Of a stretch of DNA of 64,000 nucleotides, positions 49,585 through 62,125 are shown in pieces. Source of the stretch: Calliphora vicina (Eukaryota; Arthropoda; Insecta; Diptera; Calliphoridae); contig NC_088780.1 of NCBI RefSeq assembly GCF_958450345.1, positions 169,800,726 through 169,864,725 on the forward strand, given 5' to 3'. The notes beneath the pieces are model-generated. The model searched no databases. It had not been told where the DNA came from and saw nothing but the letters and a program-made list of their open reading frames with translations. The position numbers and the translations under genes are program-made. Position 1 is the first letter of the stretch. Each line of letters starts with the position of its first letter.

Positions 49585-50115
49585 TGGCTTAATCGACTCC
49601 GCTATCTATAAGGATCCAGAATATATATACTTTATAGGGTCGGAAATGAAAAATGTAGAAATTACAAACGGAATGACAAACTTATATATACCCTTCTCAC
49701 GAAGCTGAAGGGTATAAAAACAGACAAAACTAAAATAACTCGCATGTACTCAATTTTGCACCCCACAATAACTTTAAGGAAGAATTACATTTTTTAAAAA
49801 AAATCCAAAATCCTTTATTACGTAAATAAAATTTTACACGCATTGGCATATTTTCTATAAATTTTTCATTAACTTTTTTTGGAATACTCTCTCTCTCGTG
49901 CTCAATCCGCTGTTAAAGCTCGTACAAATTGGTAGGAGTTAATCGGTATTGTTTCAACCGCCAATTCACGATTCACTAAAAATTCTCAATAGGATTGAAC
50001 TCAAAACATTGAGCTGATAACTGCATTAATAAGAAATTTTTCTAGGAACACCATTCTTTACGATTTTTGACGTGTGTATTGGGTCACCATCCTATTGAAA
50101 AATTACAGATAGTCA

Positions 50116-50520
50116 GTTGACAAAATATAAATTTTTCTGAAATATTCGGTTAGTAAGAAAGTTAAATTGCAATTTTTAGTTCATAAAGTAATTATTAAGG
50201 TGCCTAACATTAAAACTGCTATTGATATTTATATATAGAGAAAATAATGAGTAAATAATATAGGTTTAAATTCAGATATGAAAAATTTCTCTTTCGAAAT
50301 TAATTCCGCATGCTTTCCAGATTTAACATAGTCGTTATTTTTAAATCTTTTAATTAAACAATACATTTTATTGGTTTTATTCAGATTAAAACTAGAAGTT
50401 TCACCAGACCTACCAAATGCCACCATTATATTAAAACTCTTCAAAAACGTTGAACCAATATTGTGCATGCAAAACATTTTACTCTTCAATTTTAAGCCAT
50501 GCAAAAGACTACGAAAAAAA
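50116..50520. other. AT-rich sequence beside the Tc1 relic
   Basis: A 91-codon minus-strand frame at 50,229-50,504 (with FGRSGETSSFNLNKTNK) borders a hAT-like end and could be a transposon remnant, but I cannot identify it. Confidence 0.3.
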
Positions 50521-50590
50521 TGTATTCCCGGAATAATTTTTTATTTATTCCCGGGAATGGAGAAAGACCAGAAAGTTAGGAATCTTACAA
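50520..50590. mobile_element. hAT-type element end, relic
   Basis: ATTCCCGGAATAATTT and TTATTCCCGGGAATGGAGAA followed by GTTAGGAATCTTA resemble the subterminal and terminal parts of the hAT element at 27,438-28,324 (TTCCTGGGAATAAAAT, TTAGGAACCCTA). Confidence 0.42.
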
Positions 50591-51648
50591 ATTACCGAAG
50601 GAGTTTTAAAATATACATTCAAAAATCAGAATAAAGAATGAGTGAGAGACAAATAATTACGATAAATTACAACATATAAACTTTTAATATCCATTGAGCT
50701 TTTATATATCTTACATTATCCTTCAAGTTCCTTTAAATTTTTACCTCTGACACATTTTGTTTGTTTGGATTTGAAAAAAGTTTACAAAGGTTTAATTTTA
50801 TTGATATAAATCATACGACACGTGTTACTCAAATAAAAACTGAATATTTGCCAATGCTTGGTCAGACTTTTTTGTTATTCATAAAAACAAGCAAACAAAC
50901 ATAAGACATTTAATAAAAAAATGTACGTGCTATATTATCACACATTTTTATATTTGTTTCTTTTTCTACATATTTATTACTTCATAAATAAATACATCTG
51001 TTTTTAGTCTATTGAAAGTTCAATACTGATAAAATTTATTAGAAAAAATTATTTCTTCACGATTTTTTTTATGTTTAAGACCAAAAAAAGATGGCTATTT
51101 CAATTACATTACATCATTAAATAAAAGCGTGGGCAGTTTATTTTAAAACCCTTAATAATTTGTGTAATTTTTAAGCAGTAGTAAAAAATAGAATTTTACT
51201 ATTTCCCATCATACACATTTTTTTAGTTACCAACTTATTTATTTATACGCATTTAATATAAAAATTTCCATTAATAAGTATTTCTTTTTGTGAATTTTAT
51301 AGTAGTTAAATAAAATATTTATGCTTTTATATCTTTGGAAAAGTATAACGAGTTTTTCTTTTATTATTTATGGTCTTATCTGTGGTAAATATTTATTACG
51401 AGTTTTTCTTTCATTTTACTAGAGACCTGAGACATTGTTGTAGGCGTAAATTTGCTAATTTGTTTTCTTTTTTACTGAGACCTATTAAAAAACATAAATT
51501 TATATGACCTCTGGAAGATAAATAGCAGCAAAAAATCACTCTTACTCCCATATCTACACACTTACACTAGTATTTATACATACATGTGTATGTACATTTA
51601 CTATGTAAAAGTAAATAGATGGACACAGATAAACAATCAAACATGTAT
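50591..51648. other. AT-rich sequence, no feature seen
   Basis: No gene or element recognised. Confidence 0.45.
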
Positions 51649-51649
51649 A

Positions 51650-51753
51650 CATTAGACATGCTCTTAAAAAATAGATTTGCTTTGGATGGGTCTTTTTTGT
51701 TTATTAGTTGCTGATGTAAATTACTAAATTTATTTTTTAAGGACATGTCTAAT
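51650..51753. mobile_element. short MITE with TTAGACATG ends
   Basis: Left TTAGACATGCTCTTAAAAAA, right read inward TTAGACATGTCCTTAAAAAA. The left half, including ATAGATTTGCTTTGGATGG, is also found at 34,325-34,362, directly outside the piggyBac-like element there. Confidence 0.65.
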
Positions 51754-52281
51754 TCACATGTCTGTACTAAAACAACACCGACAACACAAAACATTTGTCA
51801 AACAATACACTTCCTTAAGGAACAACAATGAAAACATTCATCAAATAAATAGAGAGATAGGAAAGAGGAATAAACAAAACATCAACATCAATATTGATAT
51901 GCCGGGGCCAAAGGACATCTAACACATACAAACAAATACATAAAAATAGAAATTGGTCAGCAAAATAAGGAATGTTTTATTTACGATGGCCAAACAAAAT
52001 GGAAAGCAAAAAAAATGGAAAGCATAAAACGCTGCAAAATCATTTGAAATCCTCTGTAATCGGAGGCAATAATCCAACTGAACATTATATGTAATTTCAC
52101 ATGTATGAAAAGAAGACTTTTTTGCACGCACACACATTTACGTACATAAATAAATACATATTTGTATACGTATGTCTGTATCCCAGCAAACACTAAGTCA
52201 AATGTTTGAAATGTGATGATATGATTTTTACCTTTTAAATACAATGGTTTAATTCCTTTAAATAAACCGGTTACTATTGAT
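51754..52281. other. AT-rich sequence, no feature seen
   Basis: No gene or element recognised. TTAATTCCTTTAAATAAACC at 52,249 is an inverted pair shared with the left edge of LTR copy 2. Confidence 0.4.
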
Positions 52282-52628
52282 TGCAAATAAAAGCAGTTTC
52301 GTAGTTTAAAATTGTAACCACTCTTTATTTATTCAAATTCACACAACAATAGTTTAAATAGTCACTCAGTTTTTTTATACACGTTTAGAATTCACAGAAA
52401 TATATAAACACTTAAATTACATACTTTATAATGTACAAGACTGAAGTCCCTGCAACCTCTGCCGCTATATATACACAGCGCCATCTTTTTCAAGTAGCAT
52501 CATGAATTTTCTTAACGGACAAAACTAGAATATTCGAATTCTAGAGCTTTTAATGTTAATGTTAGCAGCTTAAACATTTAGTGTTGCCATACTTACAAGC
52601 AATGCTAATAACTGCGTGCTATCAACAT
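52282..52628 (-). mobile_element. LTR, gypsy-like, diverged copy 3
   Basis: TGCAAATAAAAGCAGTTT, ACTCTTTATTTATTCAAAT, AATAGTCACTCA, CTGCAACCTCTGCC and AATATTCGAATTCTAGA follow the order of the LTR at 38,654 with many changes and shortenings. The end is uncertain. Confidence 0.55.
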
Positions 52629-53010
52629 TGTTGATAAGTAGAAGCTTCTACTGATGGACATATTTATAAACATGATGAACAGACCGTTAAATTCAAATCG
52701 TTAATGCAAATTCGTAAAAATACACAGTGCAATATTAAAAAAATAACCATATATGGTCACCACTACGTGATAAAAGAAAAAATACCCGTGTCTCCCAATT
52801 TTTCCCAAACTTATGCACTTTTTCCTCACTTCTGTGTCATTTTTGAAAAAACAGTGATCATTTTCTCAGGCTCATATCTTGCAAATAGTTCGGAATTTAC
52901 TCTCTGAGACAAAGTTGTAGCCCTTGTCATAAAGAACAAATATTGTGAACATATAAAATCAAAAAAACTTCATCTTCAAGATCGAAATCGCAACAAACTT
53001 TAAAAAAAAT
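52629..53010. other. sequence of unknown origin between LTR and hairpin
   Basis: A 67-codon plus-strand frame at 52,704-52,907 is not recognisable. TCATTTTCTCAGGCTCATAT and similar text look like a non-coding transposon piece, but I cannot name it. Confidence 0.3.
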
Positions 53011-53013
53011 AAT

Positions 53014-53153
53014 CACCCTTATCGTAGTTGGTGTAAACGTCATACGCCTACGACAGTTTCGTACTAGATTAAAGATAAAAAGCAAACTGGTTCTTTAATC
53101 TAGTACGAAACTGTCGTAGGCGTAAGACGTTTACGCCAACCACGATAAGGGTG
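53014..53153. mobile_element. 140-bp hairpin MITE, nearly perfect
   Basis: Arms of about 62 bp: CACCCTTATCGTAGTTGGTG on the left, CACCCTTATCGTGGTTGGCG on the right read inward, continuing through ACGCCTACGACAGTTTCGTA and CTAGATTAAAGA with only a few mismatches around a 16-bp loop. AAT lies on both sides. It is too tidy to be old. It could also yield a hairpin RNA if transcribed. Confidence 0.85.
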
Positions 53154-55862
53154 AATATCACTTCACATTTGCCATTGAGCAAAGATTTCACCATTTCTAA
53201 AATTGCAGATTCTTAGCACGAGGATACAAGCCGTATTTGAAAATCGTTTTTAATCACTTGGTTTACATTACAGGATACATGAAAAGCAAATATATAAAAA
53301 ATATATATAAAAAAACAATGTTTGTGCCACATTTGGGTGTCTAACATCTGAACTAAAAGAGTGCCCAGCGTCAAAATTTTTACAAATATACAAAAGTCCT
53401 GGTCATATAATTTTATGAATATTTTTAAAGCATTGATTTTTGAGATGCGTGACTTATGGTAACATATCATAACATAATATTATTCTTAATTAATTTTATC
53501 GAATGTTTGAGATTTGAGAAGCAGTTTGAATTCAAATCATTATCAATTTAAGATAAAAAATGCATGTTGGGATAATTGTATAACTAAGTATATACATATG
53601 TATGTTTATACATAAATAAGTATACAAATATGTTTTTCGAATTTACACATACAGTGGCAATCTTTTGTGACTTTTGTTTTGTATTTATGGTCTCTTCCTC
53701 CTTTATTTGTTCACGTATGAAATCTTAACCTTTAGCTAGAGCTACAAACAGTTGTGAAAATGTACAGTGATCAACAAAATAATGCGAACAATTTCTCAAC
53801 CACATATTATTAAAATTCAACAAGTAAACATTTTTAATGAAATTTTACCTACTAACATAACTAAATAAAACATGTTTGTCAAATACTTTTTCAAATGTTT
53901 TCAATAAACCTTTCTAAATTGTGGGGATTTGGACATAACAGTTAGGGGATTCGCATATCATGTTATATTGTCATAATGTTCTAATATTTCACAATTTTTT
54001 CAAAATGTTGTTATTACTATTCAAGCGAAAACCTGAACCGAACGCTTAAGAGCCGGATAAGCCGATCTTAATGGCAATATGTTATGATAGGATACCTTGT
54101 GAATCCACTACATATATCTAATAAGTAAGCGTCTATTAGAAAGATTGTTTATTTTCCAATTCATATTATTTTGCGCCAACAAAATTTTAAATGACAGTAT
54201 ATTTTTCCATGAACACTTTCTACTATTTCCCTACATCAAATTGTGTGAAATTATTGCCCTTACTGCACAGTGTATTTATGTTTTATGGTCCTTTATAGTT
54301 CGCATTGTATCTGTACCAGCAATATTAGTTGTGTTTAGTAGTATCCTGGGTTGTTACATAAAAAATTTATAGTTTGTTATTGTTACAAATCAACATAAGG
54401 CCATGTATACACCCAAACAAACACACTAATTCTACTACATTCATCCTACATTTATGCCATTCTCAGAATAATATTTCAATAAACAAAGTCTTAACTTTTT
54501 GTTTTCAATTATAAGAATTGTTTAATATGGATTTAGTATGTGTTCTTTTTATAACGAGTATTACATTTTGTTTTTCTCAATATATTGGAAACCCATTGCA
54601 AGGTTCAGATTTTTTCTGATTCTGAACAACTTTAATACATCACAACTACATTCGAACATACAACATTACTCTGATACAAGCATACATTCGAACATTCTTT
54701 TGCAATCTTCTTTATATAATGAAACTGAAAATAACCAACTTGTTTTCGATTGTAAATACGAGTATTAAACATTTCATATAAATGACCTCTCATCTCTTAA
54801 AGCAGGTTCGAATATTTGGTATTTATGTGAATGTCAATGTGTTAGTTTGTATACATGTGTAGACCACAACAGCTCAATATTTTTATTTTTTTTTTGTTAT
54901 TGTTTTAATAATGTGTCAATAGTTGCCAACAACCGACGTTCAGATTTTGATCTTAATGTTAATTTTATGAGTGGCGTGTGACACTTTTAAAACACTTGTT
55001 TTTTTTTCATTGGTTTGGTATTTATTTGTGAATATTAAATTCTCATTTTGCTGTCAAATTGAATTGCTTAAAATAGTTTGTGTTTTGTGCAAAATATGGT
55101 CAAATATAACCAATGAAATAATATTCAATTGACATTTTTAGCCAAGATTTTAAAATAAATTTTAAGTGAAGCAAACTATTTTTGAGCAAAATCTTGTTTT
55201 ATGTTAATAAACAAATAAAAAATTTTAATGAAATTTTATTGAATTTCTTCTCAATTTTTATATCACTAGCATTTTGTTTGAACAAAAAGTAGTACTTCAG
55301 AGTGTAAAATCCCTTTGCGTGAATAATAATGGGGTAAAAGTAGCTCGTTTTCCTCTTACAATCATTTATTTAAATTTTTTGGTAACTTTAGCACTTCAGT
55401 AAGTTGCCACAACTTTAGCAAGTGTTTTGTGCCAATCTTAGACCTTTTAAATGAAGGTTTAGAATTGGGCACATCATTTGTATGTCTGTGGGGGATTTTT
55501 ATGAAATTTTGAAATTGATATATTCCGATTCTTCAAAATACAACAAGATCGGTCGAGAACTCTCTGAGTTAGTGGGGGTCAAAATTTCACATGTTGTCTA
55601 AACATGTGTTTTTTTCTCATCCATGTAACTTAAAACCTATAGCAAAATGTGTACCAAATAGTTTAGATACATAGCTATTTCTTCAATCTTTCAAAAAATT
55701 AAAAAAAATTGAAATTTGAAATTTTTTTTCAAAAATCAAAAACTTTTTTGACTTTTTTCAAAATGGTCCCTTTTTCTCCTTGATGTCTTTTTTGGTCTCT
55801 TAGTAGGACGCGAGTGGGATATATAACGAAATAAATGTTTTAACTCAAAAATTGTATATCTT
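53154..55862. other. AT-rich sequence, possible Tc1 trace
   Basis: TACAGTGATCAACAAAATAA at 53,762 and ATTTTGCGCCAACAAAAT near 54,168 might be two worn Tc1-type ends, but they agree poorly. Text from about 55,490 to 55,850 (AACAAGATCGGTCGAGAACT, then AAAATGGTCCCTTTTTCTCC) looks like a dispersed repeat I cannot name. No gene seen. Confidence 0.35.
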
Positions 55863-55864
55863 GG

Positions 55865-56624
55865 GAGATGCTAATCGGGACTGATTTTTGAAAATCCCGG
55901 GGATCGGGATTTGGTAAAGAACCCGGGATTTCGTGATTTTCGGGAAATCTAAAATTCTGAAGATTAAAAGAAAGAAATGTACATAATTATGTCTTTACAA
56001 TTGAAAGTAAATTTTTTATTTAGCAATTAATTTTTATTAGACACTAAAAAGCATACTATTGCATCTATGGTTTCGTCTGCCTTTCTGGAACGAATTTTGT
56101 TTCCGTCATATGCTGCTGCCGAAAAAATCTTACATATTGGCAAAACCATTTGCAAATACTTATAACAAATCTGCAAGTATTTTCCTCTTGTTCCTTCAGA
56201 AATAAAGTGAATTATTTCTTTTGCAAGTTGCAAATCTACAACTTGGTTTTGTTATTGTTATTTGGGTTTTTTACATTTATTAATAATATCTTTTAGCCTT
56301 TGAGCAATCGAAATATTTTCATTTTGTTCGAGCTCCTCATCTGAGATAAAATCAATTTCGTTTGAAGAGGATTTAAATTGAGTTTTGTTAGAAACTTACA
56401 AAAAAATGTGAAAAAATACCGCTTTCCTTTATTAACTTGTTGTAGCAGGTTAAGCTTAACAACTTTGCTGAACATCACTTTGCGATATTCGGGCATGTAG
56501 AATGTCAAAATGCATAAAAAAGGCACACAAAAAGGACAAAATCCCAAAAATCCCGGGCTTCGGGGTTTAAGAAATCCCGAAAACCCCGATATTTTCGGGA
56601 ACGGGATTCCCCGTTTGGCATCTC
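55865..56624 (-). mobile_element. hAT-type element keeping a transposase tail
   Basis: Left end GAGATGCTAATCGGGAC, right end read inward GAGATGCCAAACGGGGA, about 760 bp apart. CCCGGGA and CGGGATT motifs cluster just inside both ends. A convincing 8-bp duplication is not visible. The inside encodes the remains of the transposase C-terminus on the minus strand. Fragments of related ends lie at 7,650 and 30,636. Confidence 0.75.
56027..56340 (-). pseudogene. hAT transposase C-terminal fragment
   Basis: The minus strand reads SNEIDFISDEELEQNE near 56,340-56,290, a stop, and then the frame at 56,233-56,027 with LAKEIIHFISEGTRGKYLQI, FSAAAYDGNKIRSRKADETI and DAIVCFLVSNKN. The pattern of FSAAxY, a basic NKIRSR and then ETIDA..CFL is that of the hAT dimerisation domain, which closes these transposases. 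The preceding conserved VEAER-type segment is shortened (PICKIFSAAAY). The RNase H catalytic part and the BED zinc finger are absent, so no activity is expected. Confidence 0.8.
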
Positions 56625-56626
56625 TA

Positions 56627-58410
56627 GTTACAATACATTCACCAAAATGTTGGATTCAAATGAAACGCCTTTGAATAATAATATATTAAAAAATATTGCC
56701 CAGAATAATTTACTCAAATCAGAGCTTCGAACTAATTCATTAAAATTTAGCTTAATTCATTAAAATCTTAATTGAGAATTGAAAAATGTCAACCATTCTT
56801 TATATCAATAAATCAATTCCCAAAATCTAATTCTTTAGCTTCATATAAAGGATTTTATTTCCATAGCATTCATTGATCATTAAATTAATTCATAATAGAA
56901 TTAATTCATAACAAAATTCGTTAGAAATTTGAATGGTTTCATTTTTGTTAAAGTAAATCGTATTCAAATTGAATTAAGATATCTTTTCATCATTCAGTTA
57001 CAGTTCATTTTCATTTAAGGCAAATTAAATGATTCAACAATGAATTCATTTTATAAAGGAATAAATTCAATACGCTTACAGTACTAAGGAATTAAGATAA
57101 CGAATAAATTCGTGCTTTAATTTGTTTTTGTTAATTGAATTAAGAATTTATTCTTTTAAAACTTTGCATGAAAGCCACATTATAATGTACAAAGTTGCAA
57201 ATATACATAAAATAATGTAAGCGGAGTTTTATCATTAATTCCCACCTCTTGATTTACACATTTTAATTATATAATGAAAATATTTTCATAAATATTAAAA
57301 AAAACAAAATATGAATCATATTTTTGAAGTTTTTACTTTAATCTCCTTTAAGTTTGAAATACAAAAAGAAGAAAAACAAAAAAAAAAAAAAACTTAAAAA
57401 CATATTTTTGGCTTCGAACTTTTTAAACCATTTAGGAGAAAAGTTTTGGGTTCATCAAGGAAAACTCTTATAAGAACAAAAATAAAGTGTAATTAATTTT
57501 TTAAACAGCTACTCGAAAGTTTTACTAAAAACATTTTCCTTTCGAATGTAATAAAATTATAAACTTAGTTTAATAATAGCAGAAAACATGTAGGCAGAGA
57601 AAAACATAGTACCTTTATGTTTAAACGTCATTAATTATTGTTTTTAAACCACCAGCAATAACAAATATTTACCATATTATTTGCAATCAATTAAATCTGT
57701 ATTTTTGTATTTACAATATAATAAATGTCTACATGTTCGATTAATCAAAAACCGTTACAGTTTTCCAAAAAAAAATAAACAACCTTTTTTGTTTAAGTTT
57801 GTTTTTCATTCATGCTTTCTGGCTGCATACTTTGAGTTCTGGTATAAAAAAAAAACTTTTTGAAACATTAATTAGTGTTAATCATACGCTATCAATAAAA
57901 TGTTGCACACATACACACGTGCTTATCCTAACAGACGAACACATCCATACATACATACATACTTACTTACTTATTTGACAGCATGAATAACGAACGAATA
58001 TTGTTTAATTACTGACCACAAATTATATGTTTACCCCTTACAGCGCAACTACGCAACTACAACAAATATTGGACATCTGTTTGTTGTAAAGGTGATGGAT
58101 ATTTAATTTATTGAAAAGGCAGCAGCAACACGTTTACACTCCCTTGTTGACTCAAGTAAGTAGTTGGTGCTTTGGACACCATTGAACTAACTACATAGAT
58201 AGCTGTCTGTCAGTGGTCAGGGTTATCAAGCAATTTCTCTCAACTTAAATGTAGTCACGTAAGTGGCAATACGTTGTTTTAAACATTTTGTAAATCTTTG
58301 TTTTCAACGATTTATAGTTATGGCTATGTTGCTAATATGAAATTTAACGTACTCAGATGTTGAACTATAAAAACATTACACATTTTATAATTATTAATTT
58401 TTAAAGCCAT
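56627..58410. other. AT-rich sequence with simple repeats
   Basis: AATTCATT-rich text at 56,700-57,130, an oligo(A) run near 57,378, and ATACATACATACATACTTAC near 57,947. No gene seen. Confidence 0.45.
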
Positions 58411-58418
58411 TTAGTAAG

Positions 58419-59710
58419 TAGAGTATTTCACCGAAATTCCCGGGAATTCCGAAAAATTTTCAATCCCGAGAAATTGTGCAAGAATTCCCGGGAATTATTT
58501 TCCTTAGTTTTGTGTGATGTTTTTTGAACTTACTTTCTCCAAAACAAATGCAGAAGATTCATACAACAATAAAGATTTAATCCAAATAGACCAATAAATA
58601 ATAAGTTCATTATTCAAATTATTCCAAAAACTCGTGAATTTTCGGAGCTATCGCAGGATCGAAAGTGGATTTTTTTTTTAATAAAACTACATTCCGAGGA
58701 ATTGAATTTTGTTTAATATTATTGGGTTTTCTTTAAGTTTAATTTAACATTTTTACTTAATTTTTTGATTTAATAAGCAAGACATTGTTGCCAATTCAAA
58801 ATTAAATATTTATTATACCCTACACCACCATAGTGGGGAGGGTATAATGCGTTTGTGCAGATGTTTGTAACGCCCAGTCGATTAAACGATGTCCGTCTGG
58901 CTGGTTGGCTGGCTGTCCATGTAAACCTTGTGCGCAGAGTACAGGTCCCAATTTTGAAGATATTTGGATAAAATTTGGCCCAAGAACCAAGCTTGTTGAA
59001 ACTGGCTGAAATCGGTCCATTATTTCACCTAGCCCCCATACAAATGTCCTCTAGAAATTGGACTTTACAAATTTCACAAATTTCGCTCCAAATAAGTTTT
59101 ATATATACAAAATTCATGTCACCAAATTTTGTTACGATCGGTCCATAATTAGTCATAGCTCCCACATCGACCCGCTTTCTAAAATCACTTTGACGTGCAT
59201 AAATCTCTTAAAAATGTTGGTATATACACAAAATTCAACATAAATAACTTTCATATAGACTTAAATCACACGGCCTAATTTCATGGTAATCGGTCCATAA
59301 TTGGTCATAGCCCCCATATAAGGCCCACATCCGAAAATCACTCAAAAATACAATTTATATAAATTTTAAAAGAAAAATGTTTTTACTCTTTTACTTAGTG
59401 TAGGGTATTATATGGTCGGGCTTGACCGACCATACTTTCTTACTTGTTTTTTTTTTGCGAATTAACAGACTTAATTGGAATCTAACGAAAGTAGAACAAA
59501 ATATAATTTAAATTAAATCCATTCCAATACAAATGACAAATGGTGACAGAAATCGAGTTAGTTTATCTCTTTATATTAAATTTTTATTGGATTCAACATT
59601 GATAAAATTTAATAATTTGTTCTAGGCGGGAATTCTGGGGATCCCGGGAAATTTCAAAATTAATCCCGATTTCCCGGGACATGAAAACATGCGGGAAAAG
59701 AAAAACTCTA
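58419..59710. mobile_element. hAT-like element with DINE insertion
   Basis: Left TAGAGTATTTC, right read inward TAGAGTTTTTC. Inside both ends are CCCGGGAATT and CCCGGGAAAT-type motifs. TTAGTAAG at 58,411-58,418 and TTAGTTTT at 59,711-59,718 could be a worn 8-bp duplication. A DINE-like element fills 58,812-59,449. No transposase. Confidence 0.58.
58812..59449 (+). mobile_element. DINE-1-like element, family 2, near complete
   Basis: Starts TTATACCCTACACCACCATA, which folds with TGGGGAGGGTATAA, then GTGCAGATGTTTGTAACG, a short CTGGCTGG tract (58,894-58,916), CATGTAAACCTTGTGCGC, and ends with GTGTAGGGTATTATA, the stem-loop at 59,411-59,434 and CTTACTTGTTTT. This is the best full-length copy of family 2 in the window. 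The 66-codon minus-strand frame in it is not a gene. Confidence 0.8.
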
Positions 59711-59734
59711 TTAGTTTTTAATGATCTACAGCTC

Positions 59735-60048
59735 ATAGAAAAAATATAGTTGTACATGTTGGATTAAACAATACTATGGTCACTTTTTTGATTTATATCA
59801 TAATATGTTACAGTTACAATTCACATGATTGCAGCAATAATAACTTCCATAATAATAATATCATAAGAATTATTACCGCAACATATACTCAATTGCTACA
59901 AGCATATGATTGAAGTAGTCTCTGTAATATATTATAGTTACCTCAACAATATAAATCATTTCAGTGATCATAATATTGTTGAATATCGTGTAATCATGTT
60001 AAAATTATATCTGTGATCATTATAACTATATTTTTCCCTTGGGTATAG
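59735..60048. mobile_element. palindromic MITE of the CAGAGAAAA family, worn
   Basis: AGAAAAAATATAGTTGTACA at the left and ATAACTATATTTTTCCCTTG at the right; inside, AATACTATGGTCACTTTTTT mirrors GTGATCATAATATTGTTGA. Confidence 0.6.
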
Positions 60049-60049
60049 T

Positions 60050-62125
60050 CTTGCTATTAGGGTGATCGATTCTTCAACATTTTTTAAAAACCGGTTTTCG
60101 GTTTCTTCGAAAAATTGCAATTTAATATATACCGGTTTTGGTTTCGGTTTTTTAATAATAACCGGTTTTTTGGCAAAATATTAAAACGCTTAGAAATAAG
60201 AAGAAAATAAGTTTTATTTTATATTAAAGATCTCATACTTATGATAAAGAATATGCATGTATTCTAATTACAAAAAATAAGCCTTTTTAAAACGCTTAAA
60301 TACTTTTTAATTCTAATTTTGATTACTTCTTTTAACGTTCACAAGGTCTTCGGGTCAAATTCGACCCATTTTGATATTAAAATTGAATTTTTTCTAAAAG
60401 TGTATGGTTGATATTTTATGAATTTTATTCAAATATCAACAACTACGTTTTAGAAACACAAATCTGCCAAAAAACATATCTATAAAATTTTTTTCACTTA
60501 AGGTCATTGGGGCAAATTTGACCTGGAGCCTTTTTAGCCGAGAAACCGACATCGCTGTAGAGTCTTTTCTTCGCTATTATGCACAATGCGGCTGAATTGA
60601 GATATCTTGGAAATAAGTTTGACATTAACAACTGGCTGATCCGGTTGGTTAGAGGAAAAGGATTAAGGTTTTTTTTAATCTCTTAGTACTAGAATTAAGC
60701 ATTTTGATTCCAACACAATATTCAAATTTAATAAAGTTTCAAATGTTGCTTAAACTACTCATAAACAATCCAAACTATTTACAGTTTTCTTCAAACTTTT
60801 TAAATCTTTAATTAAATCTAAACAAAAAAAATCAATTGTGTTTTTTTTATTCCTTAATTTGAATGAAAACATTGTTAATTTGCATTTTAATATTTCAAAA
60901 CAAAACAAAATGTAATCAGAAATTTAAGCTTTTAGAAATGAATCTGATAAAATTATTGCCCATCAACATAATGAATTTTGTTCATCAGTATTTGTTATCA
61001 ACATATTTGTGTAATACATATACATACAACACATGTTAATGAATATTAATTTTTGCCAAAGGAACCCAAAACAAAGTTAACATTTTTGGTTTTAGAATTT
61101 CCGAAATCTAAATGAAAAATTAATACAACAAAGCACATATTAATGGGAATTGAATCATATCAATAATCTCCGGTGGTATTCATTGACACGGTTGCTCGTG
61201 TGTTTAATCCATGGAAAAAATTCATTTTGTCCTCCGTAAGTATTTTACAGGGTTACAAATATTTACACGATTTAACGCAAAAAAAAGAGCAAAAATTTCT
61301 GTTTTTAAATTTATACTCGTAGCTTTTTCTGTTGAGGTTTTTATAGTTAAATTTGTTGTTCTTATTTCAAGGTTGCTGATGTTTTTGTGTGTGTGTGTGT
61401 CTGTGTCTTTGTGTGTGTAACCTATTTACCGTTATATTAAAACCAAACATCCGGTGCTCACTCAGCTGTTTTATAAAAACGACTACGTGTGCAATGACTT
61501 TATAGAGGAGACTCTCAGTTACAGTTACAGTTACCGTAAAGAAAGTTGTAGAGTGATGATCTGCTGTATAAAGTGTAATATTTTAAATTCTTGTTTCGGC
61601 ACCGACAACAACAATCGAAATACATGTACACGTTTTAAATTTATATTTAAACTTACAATGTACAAACACATGTCTGTATGTTTAAAAGGTCGGCCCATTT
61701 GTAAGGTGCCACACACAAAATTTATCGATATTCCCATCTAAGTAAGGAAATGTTTAGTTTATTTAATGATATCATTTTTAAAATTGTTATACCCTACAAC
61801 AATGAGTAGTAGTTTGGGTAAATATAACTTTATCATTTTTCTAGAGAGAAAGGAACTGGTCTTCGGAATTACAATTTATATGAAATGTAGTTGACACTTA
61901 AAATTGGCATTACGCACATCACACCACAAATCAAAAACTTCTTTCAACTAGTTTTTGATGAAAACCCAAAAAAAACTACTTAGAATTCTAAATAGAACAC
62001 AGTCTATCCACAATATTGTATGTTTTCATATGAAAGTTCAATATTAAGCTTTTTTTATGAATAAAAGAAAATGTCGAAAAGGAAAAATAAATACTACTCT
62101 TTTACATTTAACATTTAACATTACA
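60050..62125. other. AT-rich sequence with repeat fragments, weak promoter-like patch
   Basis: ACCGGTTTTCGGTTTCTTCG-like text repeats at 60,090-60,170. TTAACGTTCACAAGGTCTTCG at 60,332 may be a TTAA-flanked element end, and GGTCAAATTCGACC / GGGCAAATTTGACC occur at 60,352 and 60,509. A GT-rich run is at 61,386-61,420. Around 61,440-61,560 the text is less AT-rich, with TATAAAA at 61,472 and the initiator-like TCAGTT at 61,515, but the 43-bp spacing is too long for a standard core promoter. No gene is supported, including the 95-codon frame at 61,454-61,741. Confidence 0.3.

Noticed and set aside
53762..54200. Possible Tc1-type element (TACAGTGATCAACAAAATAA and a worn right end)
   Set aside because: The two candidate ends agree poorly and no transposase similarity could be read between them.
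61454..61741. 95-codon frame with promoter-like TATAAAA upstream
   Set aside because: TATA to initiator distance is 43 bp rather than about 30, the start codon lies before the supposed transcription start, and the protein is not recognisable.
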